Positions 52,453-60,881 of a stretch of 64,000 nucleotides of DNA are shown one piece after another. The position numbers and the translations under genes are program-made. The notes below the pieces were generated by a model. It worked only from the letters and a program-made list of their open reading frames with translations, did no database searches and was not told where the DNA came from. Each line of letters begins with the position of its first letter. The stretch's first letter is position 1. The DNA comes from Candidatus Desulfofervidus auxilii (GTDB lineage Bacteria > Desulfobacterota > Desulfofervidia > Desulfofervidales > Desulfofervidaceae). Where the stretch lies: the NCBI GenBank assembly GCA_030262725.1, contig JAJSZS010000006.1, positions 5,001-69,000 on the forward strand, read 5' to 3'.

Positions 52453-54789
52453 ATGGCGGTTAGAGCAGAAAGAAAAGAATTAGATCAAACCAAATTTAAT
52501 ACACATTTAAAAGAAGCAGAGATATATTATGATCAAGGACTTTATAGAGAAGCAAAGGAAATTTATTTAAAGTTACTTTCTCAATTAGAAAATATGTCCC
52601 CTACTCCGCAAATAGACGCTCAAAAACATATGCTTAAAGCAAAAATTGAAGAAATAGAAAGTATGCAACAAAAAACAGAAGAAAATGTGCTTACTTTTCC
52701 AACTACTCATGAAAAAGAAAGTTCTTCTGAAATATATGAAAAAGCTCAAGTTTTTAAAGAATTAGGACTTTATAAACAAGCTATTGAAGAGTTTAAAAAG
52801 GCTTTATATAAGGGCTATAAAATAGAAGAGTGTATTCATAATGTTATTAACTGTTATGAAGCTCAAGGTAATAAACTTAATGCTATTTCTTTTTTAGAAC
52901 AGATTTTAAATCATCCTTCTTTTTCTAGATATAGAGAACAAATTAAATATAAGTTAGGTGAATTATATGAAGCTGTAGGAGCTTATGGTAAAGCATTAAA
53001 TTACTTCAAGAGTATTAAAAATAAAGAGAAATTTCCTGATGTAGAACAGAAAATTAAAAGTTTATCTTTTCGTGCAAGAGGTGGAACACGTTTTGATTAT
53101 CTTCTTCGAGAGGGCATTATTACTAAAGAAGAATTGGAAGATGCTGTTACTGAATCAAAAAAAGAGAATAAAAGTGTTGAATTTATTCTTATGCAGAAAT
53201 ATGGAGTGCCTAAAGAAGAAATTGGAAAATCTTTATCACTTTTTTTCGGTTGTGAATTTGTTTCTTTTGACCCCAGTATACCTATACCTTTGGATTTAAT
53301 TAGAGGATTAAAATATCAATATCTTAAACATAATGGCTGGGTACCTTTACGAAGAGAGGAAAATAAAATTATTGTTGCTATTGATAACCCTCATGATCTT
53401 TCTAAGTTAGATATTATTAAAACTCTTCTGCAAAGTTCAGACATTGAATTAGTAGTAAGTATTAGAGAAGATATAGAAAATTTTATTGACTATTTTTGGG
53501 GGCAAGAAAGCACACCTTCTATTGAAGAACTTGTTGAAACTGTTGAGGAAGTAGCTATTGACGAAGAAGCTGAAGAAGTATCAGAAGCAGATAGTAGGGT
53601 TATTCAATTTGTAAATCAAATGATTCTTGATGCATGGCGAAAAAAAGCATCAGATATTCATATAGAACCTTCTCCTTCAGATAAAATTACACGTATTCGG
53701 TTTCGTATTGATGGTATTTGTCAACCTTATATTCAAGTGCCTAATGCATTTACAAGGGCTGTTGTTTCAAGAATAAAGATTATGGCTAATCTTGATATTG
53801 CAGAAAAAAGATTACCTCAAGATGGTAAAATAAAATTCAAACAAAAAGGTAAAGATCTTTTGGAATTGCGTGTTGCTACTGTTCCAACAGTAGGGGGACT
53901 TGAAGATGTAGTGTTAAGATTGCTACATACTGGTACTCCTTTAAAACTTAATGAAATTGGAATGTCTGAAAGAAATTTAAAAAAATTTATTGATATTATT
54001 TCTCAACCTTATGGTTTAGTTTTAGTAGTAGGACCAACTGGTTCAGGTAAAACAACTACCCTTCATTCAGCCTTAAGTTATATAAATACTCCTGATAAAA
54101 AAATATGGACAGCTGAAGATCCAGTAGAAATTACTCAACCAGGTTTAAGGCAAGTAGAAGTTCGCCCTAAAATAGGTCTTACTTTTGCTCGTATTATGAG
54201 GTCATTTCTTAGAGCTGATCCTGATGTGATTATGATTGGTGAGATGCGTGATGAAGAAACTGCTACTATTGGTATAGAAGCTTCTCTTACTGGTCACCTT
54301 GTTTTTTCCACACTTCATACTAATAGTGCCCCAGAAACAGTAACAAGACTTTTAGAGATGGGTTTAGATCCTTACAATTTTGCTGATTCTTTACTTGGTG
54401 TCCTTGCTCAAAGGTTGATACGCACTCTTTGCAAAAACTGTAAAGAGGCATATCATCCTACTAAAGAAGAATTTGATGAATTAGTTGCTGAATATGGAGA
54501 AGAATATTTTGGGCGAGTGGGAGTGAAATATTCAGGTAATTTAATCCTTTATCGACCAAAAGGATGTGATGTATGTGGTGGCACTGGTTATAAAGGAAGA
54601 ATGGGTATTCATGAATTACTTATTAATGATGATGAAATAAAAGCATTAATAAAGAAAAAAGCTCCTACAGAGGAAATTAGAAAGGTGGCAATTCGTCAAG
54701 GTATGACTACTTTAAAACAAGATGGTATTGAAAAGGTGCTTAAAGGATATACTGATTTGAAAGAAGTAAGGCGTGTTTGTATTAAGTAA
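52453..54789 (+). CDS. PilB/GspE-type ATPase with N-terminal TPR-like and MshEN domains
   Basis: 778 residues. TPR-like helical repeats (~20-48, ~95-120, ~130-190), MshEN domain (~212-348), then the secretion ATPase: Walker A GPTGSGKTT (527-535), DVIMIGEMRD (591-600), LVFSTLHTN (617-625), and a Zn site C660, C663, C705, C708. It would drive assembly of a type IV pilus or type II secretion pseudopilus. The N-terminal TPR-like part is not typical of PilB and may be the docking site for MglA or PATAN proteins (inference). No pilin, PilT or PilC gene is in the window. Confidence 0.9.
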   Translation: MAVRAERKELDQTKFNTHLKEAEIYYDQGLYREAKEIYLKLLSQLENMSPTPQIDAQKHMLKAKIEEIESMQQKTEENVLTFPTTHEKESSSEIYEKAQVFKELGLYKQAIEEFKKALYKGYKIEECIHNVINCYEAQGNKLNAISFLEQILNHPSFSRYREQIKYKLGELYEAVGAYGKALNYFKSIKNKEKFPDVEQKIKSLSFRARGGTRFDYLLREGIITKEELEDAVTESKKENKSVEFILMQKYGVPKEEIGKSLSLFFGCEFVSFDPSIPIPLDLIRGLKYQYLKHNGWVPLRREENKIIVAIDNPHDLSKLDIIKTLLQSSDIELVVSIREDIENFIDYFWGQESTPSIEELVETVEEVAIDEEAEEVSEADSRVIQFVNQMILDAWRKKASDIHIEPSPSDKITRIRFRIDGICQPYIQVPNAFTRAVVSRIKIMANLDIAEKRLPQDGKIKFKQKGKDLLELRVATVPTVGGLEDVVLRLLHTGTPLKLNEIGMSERNLKKFIDIISQPYGLVLVVGPTGSGKTTTLHSALSYINTPDKKIWTAEDPVEITQPGLRQVEVRPKIGLTFARIMRSFLRADPDVIMIGEMRDEETATIGIEASLTGHLVFSTLHTNSAPETVTRLLEMGLDPYNFADSLLGVLAQRLIRTLCKNCKEAYHPTKEEFDELVAEYGEEYFGRVGVKYSGNLILYRPKGCDVCGGTGYKGRMGIHELLINDDEIKALIKKKAPTEEIRKVAIRQGMTTLKQDGIEKVLKGYTDLKEVRRVCIK

Positions 54790-55801
54790 TCTTTATTTCA
54801 TTTATTTCTCCAATACTTTTTGTATGTTCTATTTTTCTCTTTAAAAATTGATTAATTATCCAAATATTTGTAATAAGATGTGAAGAAATGATAGTTTTAA
54901 AACAAGATTGTCCTGATGCAAGACAAAGATAAGGTATAATTTGATCTGCTAAATGTTCTTCTAAACAAACATTTGCTCTATAATAAGTAAAAAAATATTT
55001 AAATACTTCTTCTGCTACTTCTTCTGCAGGTTTTCCCTTTGCACCCAATGCAGAAAATCCTGCTTTTATTTTTTCATCAATCCATAAAAAAAGAAAACTT
55101 CCCTTCCCTTTTCCTGAAGCTTCAATTTCTTCTTTAGATTTAATTTCTAATCCTATTTCTTTTAAACGAAAGATTAATCTTTCAATTTGTCTTTTCCTCA
55201 CATGTTCTGGTAAATGAGAAGAAGCAGAAATGGCTTTAAGACATGAAAAATTAGGTGGTTCATTCCAAGATTGAGCTTTTAATTCTTTGGCAGGAAAGAC
55301 TCTTATAACTATTTCTCCACCACCTTCTGGATACCAACCCCACTGATATAATTTAAGTTCTATTTTAATCCCTATTGAATTAAGCATTGGCGCAAAAACA
55401 TATTTTAAATAATGAAATGGAGGACTCCAAGGAACATGCGTACCTCCTTTGATTTTTATTTCTGAAGCTTCATTTGCCATACTTAATGGTAAAAGGATAC
55501 TTTGTAAAACCAAGCTAGTAGAACCTGCTGTGCCAATATCAAAATTGTATTTTCCTGGAAAAATCCCTTTTGGAGAAAATCTTAATTTTTTTGCACCTAT
55601 TTCTGCTCCATCTACATCTGCATGTGTAATTTTTTGCACCGCCTTTACACAAACAAGATGCTGAGGACGTAATCCTGGTTTTGGTCTTTTTGCTCGAATA
55701 TTAAAAATTTCAATTGGTTTTTGTAAAATTGCAGATAAAGCAAGACTTGTCCGTAATATCTGTCCCCCACCCTCGCCATAAGAACCATCAATTTTAATCA
55801 T
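54782..55801 (-). CDS. rtcA: RNA 3'-terminal phosphate cyclase RtcA
   Basis: 339 residues; forms 2',3'-cyclic phosphate at RNA ends with ATP. MIKIDGSYGEGGGQILRTSL start, GTAGSTSLVLQS (~90-101), PEGGGEIVI, and the histidine that is adenylylated in E. coli (His309) matches H308 in SSHLITNIW. The start at 55799-55801 overlaps the GTPase stop (ATGA); an upstream in-frame start lies inside the GTPase gene and is unlikely. Overlaps the PilB-like gene by 8 bp at the 3' end. Confidence 0.93.
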   Translation of the reverse strand: MIKIDGSYGEGGGQILRTSLALSAILQKPIEIFNIRAKRPKPGLRPQHLVCVKAVQKITHADVDGAEIGAKKLRFSPKGIFPGKYNFDIGTAGSTSLVLQSILLPLSMANEASEIKIKGGTHVPWSPPFHYLKYVFAPMLNSIGIKIELKLYQWGWYPEGGGEIVIRVFPAKELKAQSWNEPPNFSCLKAISASSHLPEHVRKRQIERLIFRLKEIGLEIKSKEEIEASGKGKGSFLFLWIDEKIKAGFSALGAKGKPAEEVAEEVFKYFFTYYRANVCLEEHLADQIIPYLCLASGQSCFKTIISSHLITNIWIINQFLKRKIEHTKSIGEINEIKIT

Positions 55802-56760
55802 GTTCGCAACTCTACAATATCTTTGTCTTGCAATATATAATCTTTCTCTACCCTTAAACCATTTAATTTTTTGTTCCAAATACGAGCAAATTTTAGATTA
55901 GCAGCAATTTCCCGATGGACCTTTTCAGCAAAATCTAAGATTGTGCTTCCTTTTTTAATAATAAAAGGTTCTTCTAAATCTGGTTTTTTTCCTGGTGCTT
56001 TTGAATAAATGCGAATAACATCTAGATGTTGAAAGATTCTTTCAGCAAGCATATTGAGATTAATATTCTTTTCAACAGAAATAGGAATTAATGGTAAATC
56101 CAATTCCCAAAAAGATTGAAAAATCTCAAAAACTTCATTTGCTCCAGGTGCGTCTATTTTATTAGCAGCCACAACAGTTTTTTTAAAAAAGAAACCTATT
56201 GTTTTTTCTAAAATCTTAATCTTAAGTTCTTCAAGACGTTTTAAAATATTTTCCCATTGATATAATGGATCATCAGTTAAGTCTAACATTATTAACAATA
56301 AATCCGCTCGCCGAAGAACATCTCCTACCCAAGGCTCTATATATTCAATTGTTAAAGCAGGCATATCTATTAGTTGAATTTTGATATCTTCAAATGGCAT
56401 CATTCCCGGTATAGGTATACGCGTTGTAAAGGGATAATCTGCTACTTCTGGGGTGGCTTTAGTTACTTTTCTTATAAAGGCAGATTTACCTACATTAGGA
56501 AATCCAACTAATGCTACCTGTCCTGCTCCTTCTTTTTCAATTACATAACTTACACCCTTTTTAGTCTTTTTTTTAGCTTCAATAGCACTTTTAATTTGTG
56601 CTAGCTTTCGTCTTAGAGCTGCTCGCAATTTATCAGTACCCTTATGTTTTGGCATAATCATGAGCATTTCTTCAAGGAAAGCCATTTTTTCTTGTAGTGT
56701 TTTTGCTTCTCGATATTTTTTTTCAGCAGCGTAATATTGAGGTGGAAGATTGGCAGGCAT
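55798..56760 (-). CDS. DRG/OBG-type GTPase with TGS domain
   Basis: 320 residues. Helical N-terminus (~10-65), G domain with ALVGFPNVGKSAF (G1, ~84-96), YPFTTRIPIPGMM, IQLIDMPAL (G3), AANKID (G4), and C-terminal TGS-like part (TILDFAEKVHREIAANLKFA, QDKDIVEL). The pattern matches the DRG-related GTPases of archaea and some thermophilic bacteria, thought to act on ribosomes. Between an HsdR_N-like gene and rtcA, all on one strand. Confidence 0.87.
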   Translation of the reverse strand: MPANLPPQYYAAEKKYREAKTLQEKMAFLEEMLMIMPKHKGTDKLRAALRRKLAQIKSAIEAKKKTKKGVSYVIEKEGAGQVALVGFPNVGKSAFIRKVTKATPEVADYPFTTRIPIPGMMPFEDIKIQLIDMPALTIEYIEPWVGDVLRRADLLLIMLDLTDDPLYQWENILKRLEELKIKILEKTIGFFFKKTVVAANKIDAPGANEVFEIFQSFWELDLPLIPISVEKNINLNMLAERIFQHLDVIRIYSKAPGKKPDLEEPFIIKKGSTILDFAEKVHREIAANLKFARIWNKKLNGLRVEKDYILQDKDIVELRT

Positions 56761-56765
56761 AATTA

Positions 56766-57302
56766 TTAACTGCTTAAACTACATTCTTTACAACTTACTG
56801 GACACTTCCAAACATCAAAAGCAGCTAATATCCTTTTTTCTTTTTCTTTTCTTTCTTCAGAAATAGGATCAAAACGGAATTTAGGTAACATTTCTTTTAA
56901 TTCATTTTTTGTTGGAATAGCATTTAAATCTTCAGCTATTACTTTACCTGAATATGTATCTAAAACTTCTGTAGCAAAACCATCAGTAATAACAGTTAAA
57001 GGGATTGGGTAATTGTCTAAAAGGCGAGCACAAGCAAGGGTAACTTTCTCTCGAGTGATCAAAGCTGTAGGAAAACATTTGATTAAAATAAGTCTTTTTC
57101 CTTCTAACCTTATGATATAATCAATAGGAATTACTATCTTCTTTTCATTTGCTATGGTTTCAAATATAATGTTTATTTCTATATCTGACTTATCATATCC
57201 TTTTTCTTCAACTAAAAATCTTCCAACCTTTTGTCTTAAACGTTCCATATCAGTATCTGGCAATTTTTTTCCAGTAAAAAAGTCAACAATTTCTTCTGCC
57301 AT
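56766..57302 (-). CDS. Orphan HsdR N-terminal-like (PD-(D/E)xK-fold) protein
   Basis: 178 residues resembling the N-terminal nuclease-fold domain of type I restriction R subunits (VEEKGYDKSDIEINIIFETIA; VIPIDYIIRLEGKRLILIK). D61 fits the first acidic site and K75 the lysine, but the acidic residue expected two before the lysine is L73, so nuclease activity is doubtful. The end has C167-x3-C171-x2-C174 (CPVSCKEC), a possible metal site. No helicase, HsdM or HsdS gene is near. AAGGAG 6 nt before the ATG. Confidence 0.75.
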   Translation of the reverse strand: MAEEIVDFFTGKKLPDTDMERLRQKVGRFLVEEKGYDKSDIEINIIFETIANEKKIVIPIDYIIRLEGKRLILIKCFPTALITREKVTLACARLLDNYPIPLTVITDGFATEVLDTYSGKVIAEDLNAIPTKNELKEMLPKFRFDPISEERKEKEKRILAAFDVWKCPVSCKECSLSS

Positions 57303-57331
57303 TTTTGACTCCTTAAAAATTTTTAATATTA

Positions 57332-57337
57332 TATAAT
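57332..57337 (+). promoter_or_regulatory. Possible -10 element of the ligase-like gene
   Basis: Perfect TATAAT 7 nt before ATG 57345; no acceptable -35 at 16-18 nt (TTGACT at 57305-57310 is 21 nt away). No Shine-Dalgarno. The region ATTATATAAT could also serve the divergent gene. Confidence 0.35.
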
Positions 57338-57344
57338 TTAAATT

Positions 57345-57929
57345 ATGAGATTTAAAGGTCCTATTTGGCTTATGCAGCCTATACCATATTTTGGAGAAAA
57401 ATTAAACTTAAAAGAATGGATTTGGGAGCCTAAAATTGATGGTTGGAGAATGCAGATAATAAAATATGAAAATAATAAAATAGAATTTTATGGTAGAAGA
57501 TTAGAGACTAATCCTAATTGGACAAAAAAATTAAATTATCTCATAAATATAGCTAATCAATTTTTACCCAATTATACATTACTTGATGCTGAACTTTACT
57601 CTTCTGGAGGGCGAAGGTTTATACCTTCATTATTTGCACAACAGCCAAAAGCAGAGCCTATAATTTTTGTATTTGATATAATTTTTTTAGAAAAAGAATT
57701 TTTAGGCAACTTACCTCTTTTGGAAAGAAGAAAATTGCTTAAAAAAATAAAATTTAAAAAACCATTTTACATTATTAAACAAAATAAGATAAAAGAACTT
57801 CCAATAGCACTAAAGGAATCTTTATTACAAGGTAATGAGGGTATAGTGATAAAACAAATTTATTCAAAATATCAAATTTCAAAAGATGGCCCAATAGCTA
57901 CTGAATGGTGGAGGAAAATAAAGAAATAA
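57345..57929 (+). CDS. ATP-dependent ligase adenylation domain without OB fold
   Basis: 194 residues matching ATP-dependent DNA ligases: motif I EPKIDGWR with the lysine K30, FYGRR (49-53), LLDAELY (motif III, 79-85), IIFVFDIIFL (IIIa), EGIVIK (motif IV, 165-170) and WWRKIKK (motif V, 188-194). The protein stops at motif V, so the OB-fold domain with motif VI is missing. Known minimal ligases keep the OB fold. It abuts the symporter gene without an intervening base. Could adenylate or ligate with a partner, or be a remnant. Confidence 0.82.
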   Translation: MRFKGPIWLMQPIPYFGEKLNLKEWIWEPKIDGWRMQIIKYENNKIEFYGRRLETNPNWTKKLNYLINIANQFLPNYTLLDAELYSSGGRRFIPSLFAQQPKAEPIIFVFDIIFLEKEFLGNLPLLERRKLLKKIKFKKPFYIIKQNKIKELPIALKESLLQGNEGIVIKQIYSKYQISKDGPIATEWWRKIKK

Positions 57930-59120
57930 TTATTTTACAAATCTATCCAATATCTTAGCTCCAACCATGTCACCCCATACATTAACAGAAGTCCTTAACA
58001 TATCTAAAAATCTATCTACTGCAAGTATTATACCTATTCCTTCTATAGGCAATCCTACTGTATTTAAAACTAAAGTCATGGTTACTAATCCAGCACTAGG
58101 TATACCTGCTGCTCCAATAGATGCTAAAGTAGCAGTTAAAAAAATCACAATTTGCTGTCCAAAATTTAAGTTTATGCCATAGATGTTGGCAATAAACATG
58201 GATGCAACTGCTTCATATAAAGCTGTTCCATCCATATTTATTGTTGCACCAAGAGGTAAAACAAATCCCGCAACTTTTTTACTTATTTTTGCCTTTTCTT
58301 CTGCTACCTCAAGAGATATAGGTAAAGTGGCTGAACTTGAGGCAGTTGAAAATGCTACTAATAAAGCCCCTCTTACTTCCATAAAATGAAATAAAGGATT
58401 AAATTTTCCTACTAAATATCCTAAAAATCCTAAATTAATTATTGCATGAATTAATAAGCCAACAACTACAGCTAAAATATATTCCCATAATAAAATTATA
58501 GGTTTTATTCCTTTTATAGCTACAATATGGGAGACAATAAAAAATACTCCAATAGGAGTTAGTTTTATAATCCATTTTGTAAGTCTTATCATGCTGTCAT
58601 TTACTCCATCAAAAAAATTATATATTTGTTCTTTCTTTTTTTCATTGATTGTTAAAACGGCTAAACCAAATAGTATAGCAAAAAAGATAATTTGCAAAAC
58701 TTTACCTTCTACTAAACTTTTTAAAGGATTTTCGGGAAAAATGTTTAAAATTAAATCTGATATTTTAAATTCATGCTCAAATGTGCACATTTTTTTTGTA
58801 AATTCTGCTCCTTTACCTGGAGTTAATATGTTAACAATACTCAATCCTGTAATCACTGAAATGCTAGTTGTTGCTAAATAATAAAAAATAGTTTTTCCTC
58901 CCAAATCTTTAATATTTTTTAGAGAACCTAAAGAAACAATACTTACAAATACTGAAGCAAATATTAATGGTACAATAACCATTTTAAGAAGAGTAATAAA
59001 AATATCACCAATAAATTTAAATTTTGAAATAAATTCTGGAAAAAAGATACCAAGTAAGATACCTACAATTATAGATAATAATGTAAGATTTTCTATTGTT
59101 ATAAAGCGTTTTATACCCAT
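57930..59120 (-). CDS. Dicarboxylate/amino acid:cation symporter (DAACS, GltP-like)
   Basis: 396 residues, about eight membrane helices and two re-entrant loops. Signatures SSSATLPISLE (first hairpin), GATINMDGTALYEAVASMFIA, and GIPSAGLVTMTLVL, with the substrate helix DRFLDMLRTSVNVWGD. Takes up glutamate/aspartate or C4-dicarboxylates with Na+ or H+. A strong promoter with extended -10 lies 6 nt before the ATG, with no Shine-Dalgarno. Confidence 0.93.
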   Translation of the reverse strand: MGIKRFITIENLTLLSIIVGILLGIFFPEFISKFKFIGDIFITLLKMVIVPLIFASVFVSIVSLGSLKNIKDLGGKTIFYYLATTSISVITGLSIVNILTPGKGAEFTKKMCTFEHEFKISDLILNIFPENPLKSLVEGKVLQIIFFAILFGLAVLTINEKKKEQIYNFFDGVNDSMIRLTKWIIKLTPIGVFFIVSHIVAIKGIKPIILLWEYILAVVVGLLIHAIINLGFLGYLVGKFNPLFHFMEVRGALLVAFSTASSSATLPISLEVAEEKAKISKKVAGFVLPLGATINMDGTALYEAVASMFIANIYGINLNFGQQIVIFLTATLASIGAAGIPSAGLVTMTLVLNTVGLPIEGIGIILAVDRFLDMLRTSVNVWGDMVGAKILDRFVK

Positions 59121-59126
59121 GTTTTT

Positions 59127-59154
59127 CTTATAACAAACTTTTTAAATAAGACAA
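59127..59154 (-). promoter_or_regulatory. Predicted promoter of the symporter gene
   Basis: Minus-strand TTGTCT (59154-59149), 16-nt spacer, TATAAG (59132-59127) preceded by TG (TGTTATAAG), then six nt to the ATG; leaderless start inferred. Confidence 0.5.
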
Positions 59155-59191
59155 ATATTTTACTTTTAAAAGTTTTAATTCAGCAAAAAGC

Positions 59192-59220
59192 TTGACATTT
59201 ACAGCTATATTTAGCATTAA
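59192..59220 (+). promoter_or_regulatory. Predicted promoter of the lipoate operon
   Basis: TTGACA (59192-59197), 17-nt spacer, CATTAA (59215-59220), nine nt before ATG 59230. The -10 is weak. Confidence 0.35.
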
Positions 59221-59229
59221 GCTTCTGAG

Positions 59230-60024
59230 ATGATAAAACAATGGCGATTTATTCGTTCAGGATTTTGTGACCCTTACACTAATATGGCTATAGATGAGGC
59301 TATATTGATAGCACATAGTAAAAAAGAGAATTTACCTACTTTAAGGGTTTATGGCTGGAAACCTCCTGCTTTTTCTATTGGTTATTTTCAAAAAGTTGAG
59401 GAAGTATTAGATTTAAATAAATGTAAGAAAAAAGGAATCTTATTTGTCAGAAGAATCACAGGGGGAAAGGCTATTTTTCATTATCAAGAATTAACTTATA
59501 GTTTAACTTGCTTTAAAGATGAGATTAATGCCTTTGGTTCAGTAAAAGAAGGTTTTAAAAAGATTTGTTCATTTCTTTTAAATGCTTATAAAAAACTTGG
59601 GCTTAATCCACATTTTGCTATAGAAATTAAGCTGCCTGCTTCAGAAAAATCTTTACTTTGTTTCACTTCTTATGAAGATTATGACATTATCATCAATGGG
59701 AAAAAATTAGGTGGTAATGCCCAAAAAAGAAAAAAAGATTTAATCTTTCAACATGGTTCTATTCCTTTACAGCTAGAAATAGATGACTTTTTTTCATTCT
59801 TGCGTTATAAACCAGAAGGGTTGGAAGAAAAAGTTTGTTCCTTAGAGGATGTTTTAGGGAGAAAAATAAGTTTTACAGAAATAGAAAATATTATTAAAAC
59901 ATCTTTTGAAGAAACTTTTTCAGTAAGATTGGTAGAAGGGGGACTAACTTTTAAAGAACAAGAATTAGCTACTAAATTAAGGGAAGAAAAATATAAAACT
60001 TTAGAGTGGAACCTAAAAAGGTGA
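59230..60024 (+). CDS. Lipoate--protein ligase/octanoyltransferase (LipM-like)
   Basis: 264 residues of the biotin/lipoate ligase fold: TNMAIDEAIL, RRITGGKAIFHYQELTYSL (~74-92), and GKKLGGNAQKRKKDLIFQHGS with the conserved lysine near 158. C144 in LLCFTS sits where the catalytic cysteine of Bacillus LipM (Cys150 by recall) is found, so octanoyl transfer from ACP is more likely than salvage LplA activity. Combined with lipA it would give full lipoate synthesis without LipB. Overlaps lipA by 4 bp (GTGA). Confidence 0.82.
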   Translation: MIKQWRFIRSGFCDPYTNMAIDEAILIAHSKKENLPTLRVYGWKPPAFSIGYFQKVEEVLDLNKCKKKGILFVRRITGGKAIFHYQELTYSLTCFKDEINAFGSVKEGFKKICSFLLNAYKKLGLNPHFAIEIKLPASEKSLLCFTSYEDYDIIINGKKLGGNAQKRKKDLIFQHGSIPLQLEIDDFFSFLRYKPEGLEEKVCSLEDVLGRKISFTEIENIIKTSFEETFSVRLVEGGLTFKEQELATKLREEKYKTLEWNLKR

Positions 60025-60881
60025 AAAAGCCAGTTTGGTTGCATAAAAAGATTGATTTAAAAGCATGTTATGCCTTAAATGTCCTTTTAAAGAACTTAAA
60101 GTTACATACTATTTGTCAAGAGGCCAATTGTCCTAATATTTCTGAATGTTTTTCTAAAAAGATAGCTACTTTTTTAATCCTAGGAAACATTTGCACAAGA
60201 AACTGCCGATTTTGTGCAGTAAAAAAAGGAAAGCCAGGGGTTGTGGATATAGAAGAACCAGAGCGTATAGCAGAAGCAGTCTCTCGGCTTAATTTAAAAC
60301 ATGTAGTTATTACCAGTGTAACTAGAGACGATTTGCCAGATGGAGGGGCTGAACATTTTGCGAAGACCATTTATAGTATCAGAAAAAAAATGAAAAAAAT
60401 TGTTATTGAGGTCCTTATCCCAGACTTTAAAGGAGAAAAAGAAGCGATAAAAAAGGTAATAGAAGCAAAGCCAGATATTATTGGGCATAATATTGAAACT
60501 GTACCAAGATTGTATCCCATTGTGCGTAAAGGTGCAAATTTTTTACGCTCTTTAGAGGTATTAAAAACTGTAAAAGCACTAAGCAATGGTATTTATACTA
60601 AATCTGGCATTATGTTGGGTTTAGGAGAAAAAGAGGAAGAAATATTAGAAGTATTTAAAGATCTTCGTAAAGTAAACTGTGATTTTTTGAGCATAGGTCA
60701 GTATTTATCCCCTAGTCGAAAGGCATATCCTGTAAAAGAGTATGTACATCCAGATAGATTTGATTATTATAAAGAAAGAGCTTTAGCACTAGGATTTCTT
60801 TATGTCGCCAGTGGGCCTTATGTTCGCAGTTCTTATTTGGCAGAAGAGTATTTGGAACATGTAGAGGATAATAAAAAATGA
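60021..60881 (+). CDS. lipA: Lipoyl synthase
   Basis: 286 residues, radical SAM. Auxiliary cluster C32, C37, C43 (CQEANCPNISEC), radical SAM C58, C62, C65 (CTRNCRFC), and the C-terminal serine ligand in RSSYLAEEY. Inserts two sulfurs into the octanoyl chain. The start at GTG 60021 is taken for its overlap with the previous stop; the frame is open five codons further back. Confidence 0.95.
   Translation: MKKPVWLHKKIDLKACYALNVLLKNLKLHTICQEANCPNISECFSKKIATFLILGNICTRNCRFCAVKKGKPGVVDIEEPERIAEAVSRLNLKHVVITSVTRDDLPDGGAEHFAKTIYSIRKKMKKIVIEVLIPDFKGEKEAIKKVIEAKPDIIGHNIETVPRLYPIVRKGANFLRSLEVLKTVKALSNGIYTKSGIMLGLGEKEEEILEVFKDLRKVNCDFLSIGQYLSPSRKAYPVKEYVHPDRFDYYKERALALGFLYVASGPYVRSSYLAEEYLEHVEDNKK

Noticed and set aside
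57305-57310. TTGACT as -35 of the ligase-like gene
   Set aside because: The 21-nt distance to TATAAT is outside the usual range; it also falls at the start of the divergent gene.
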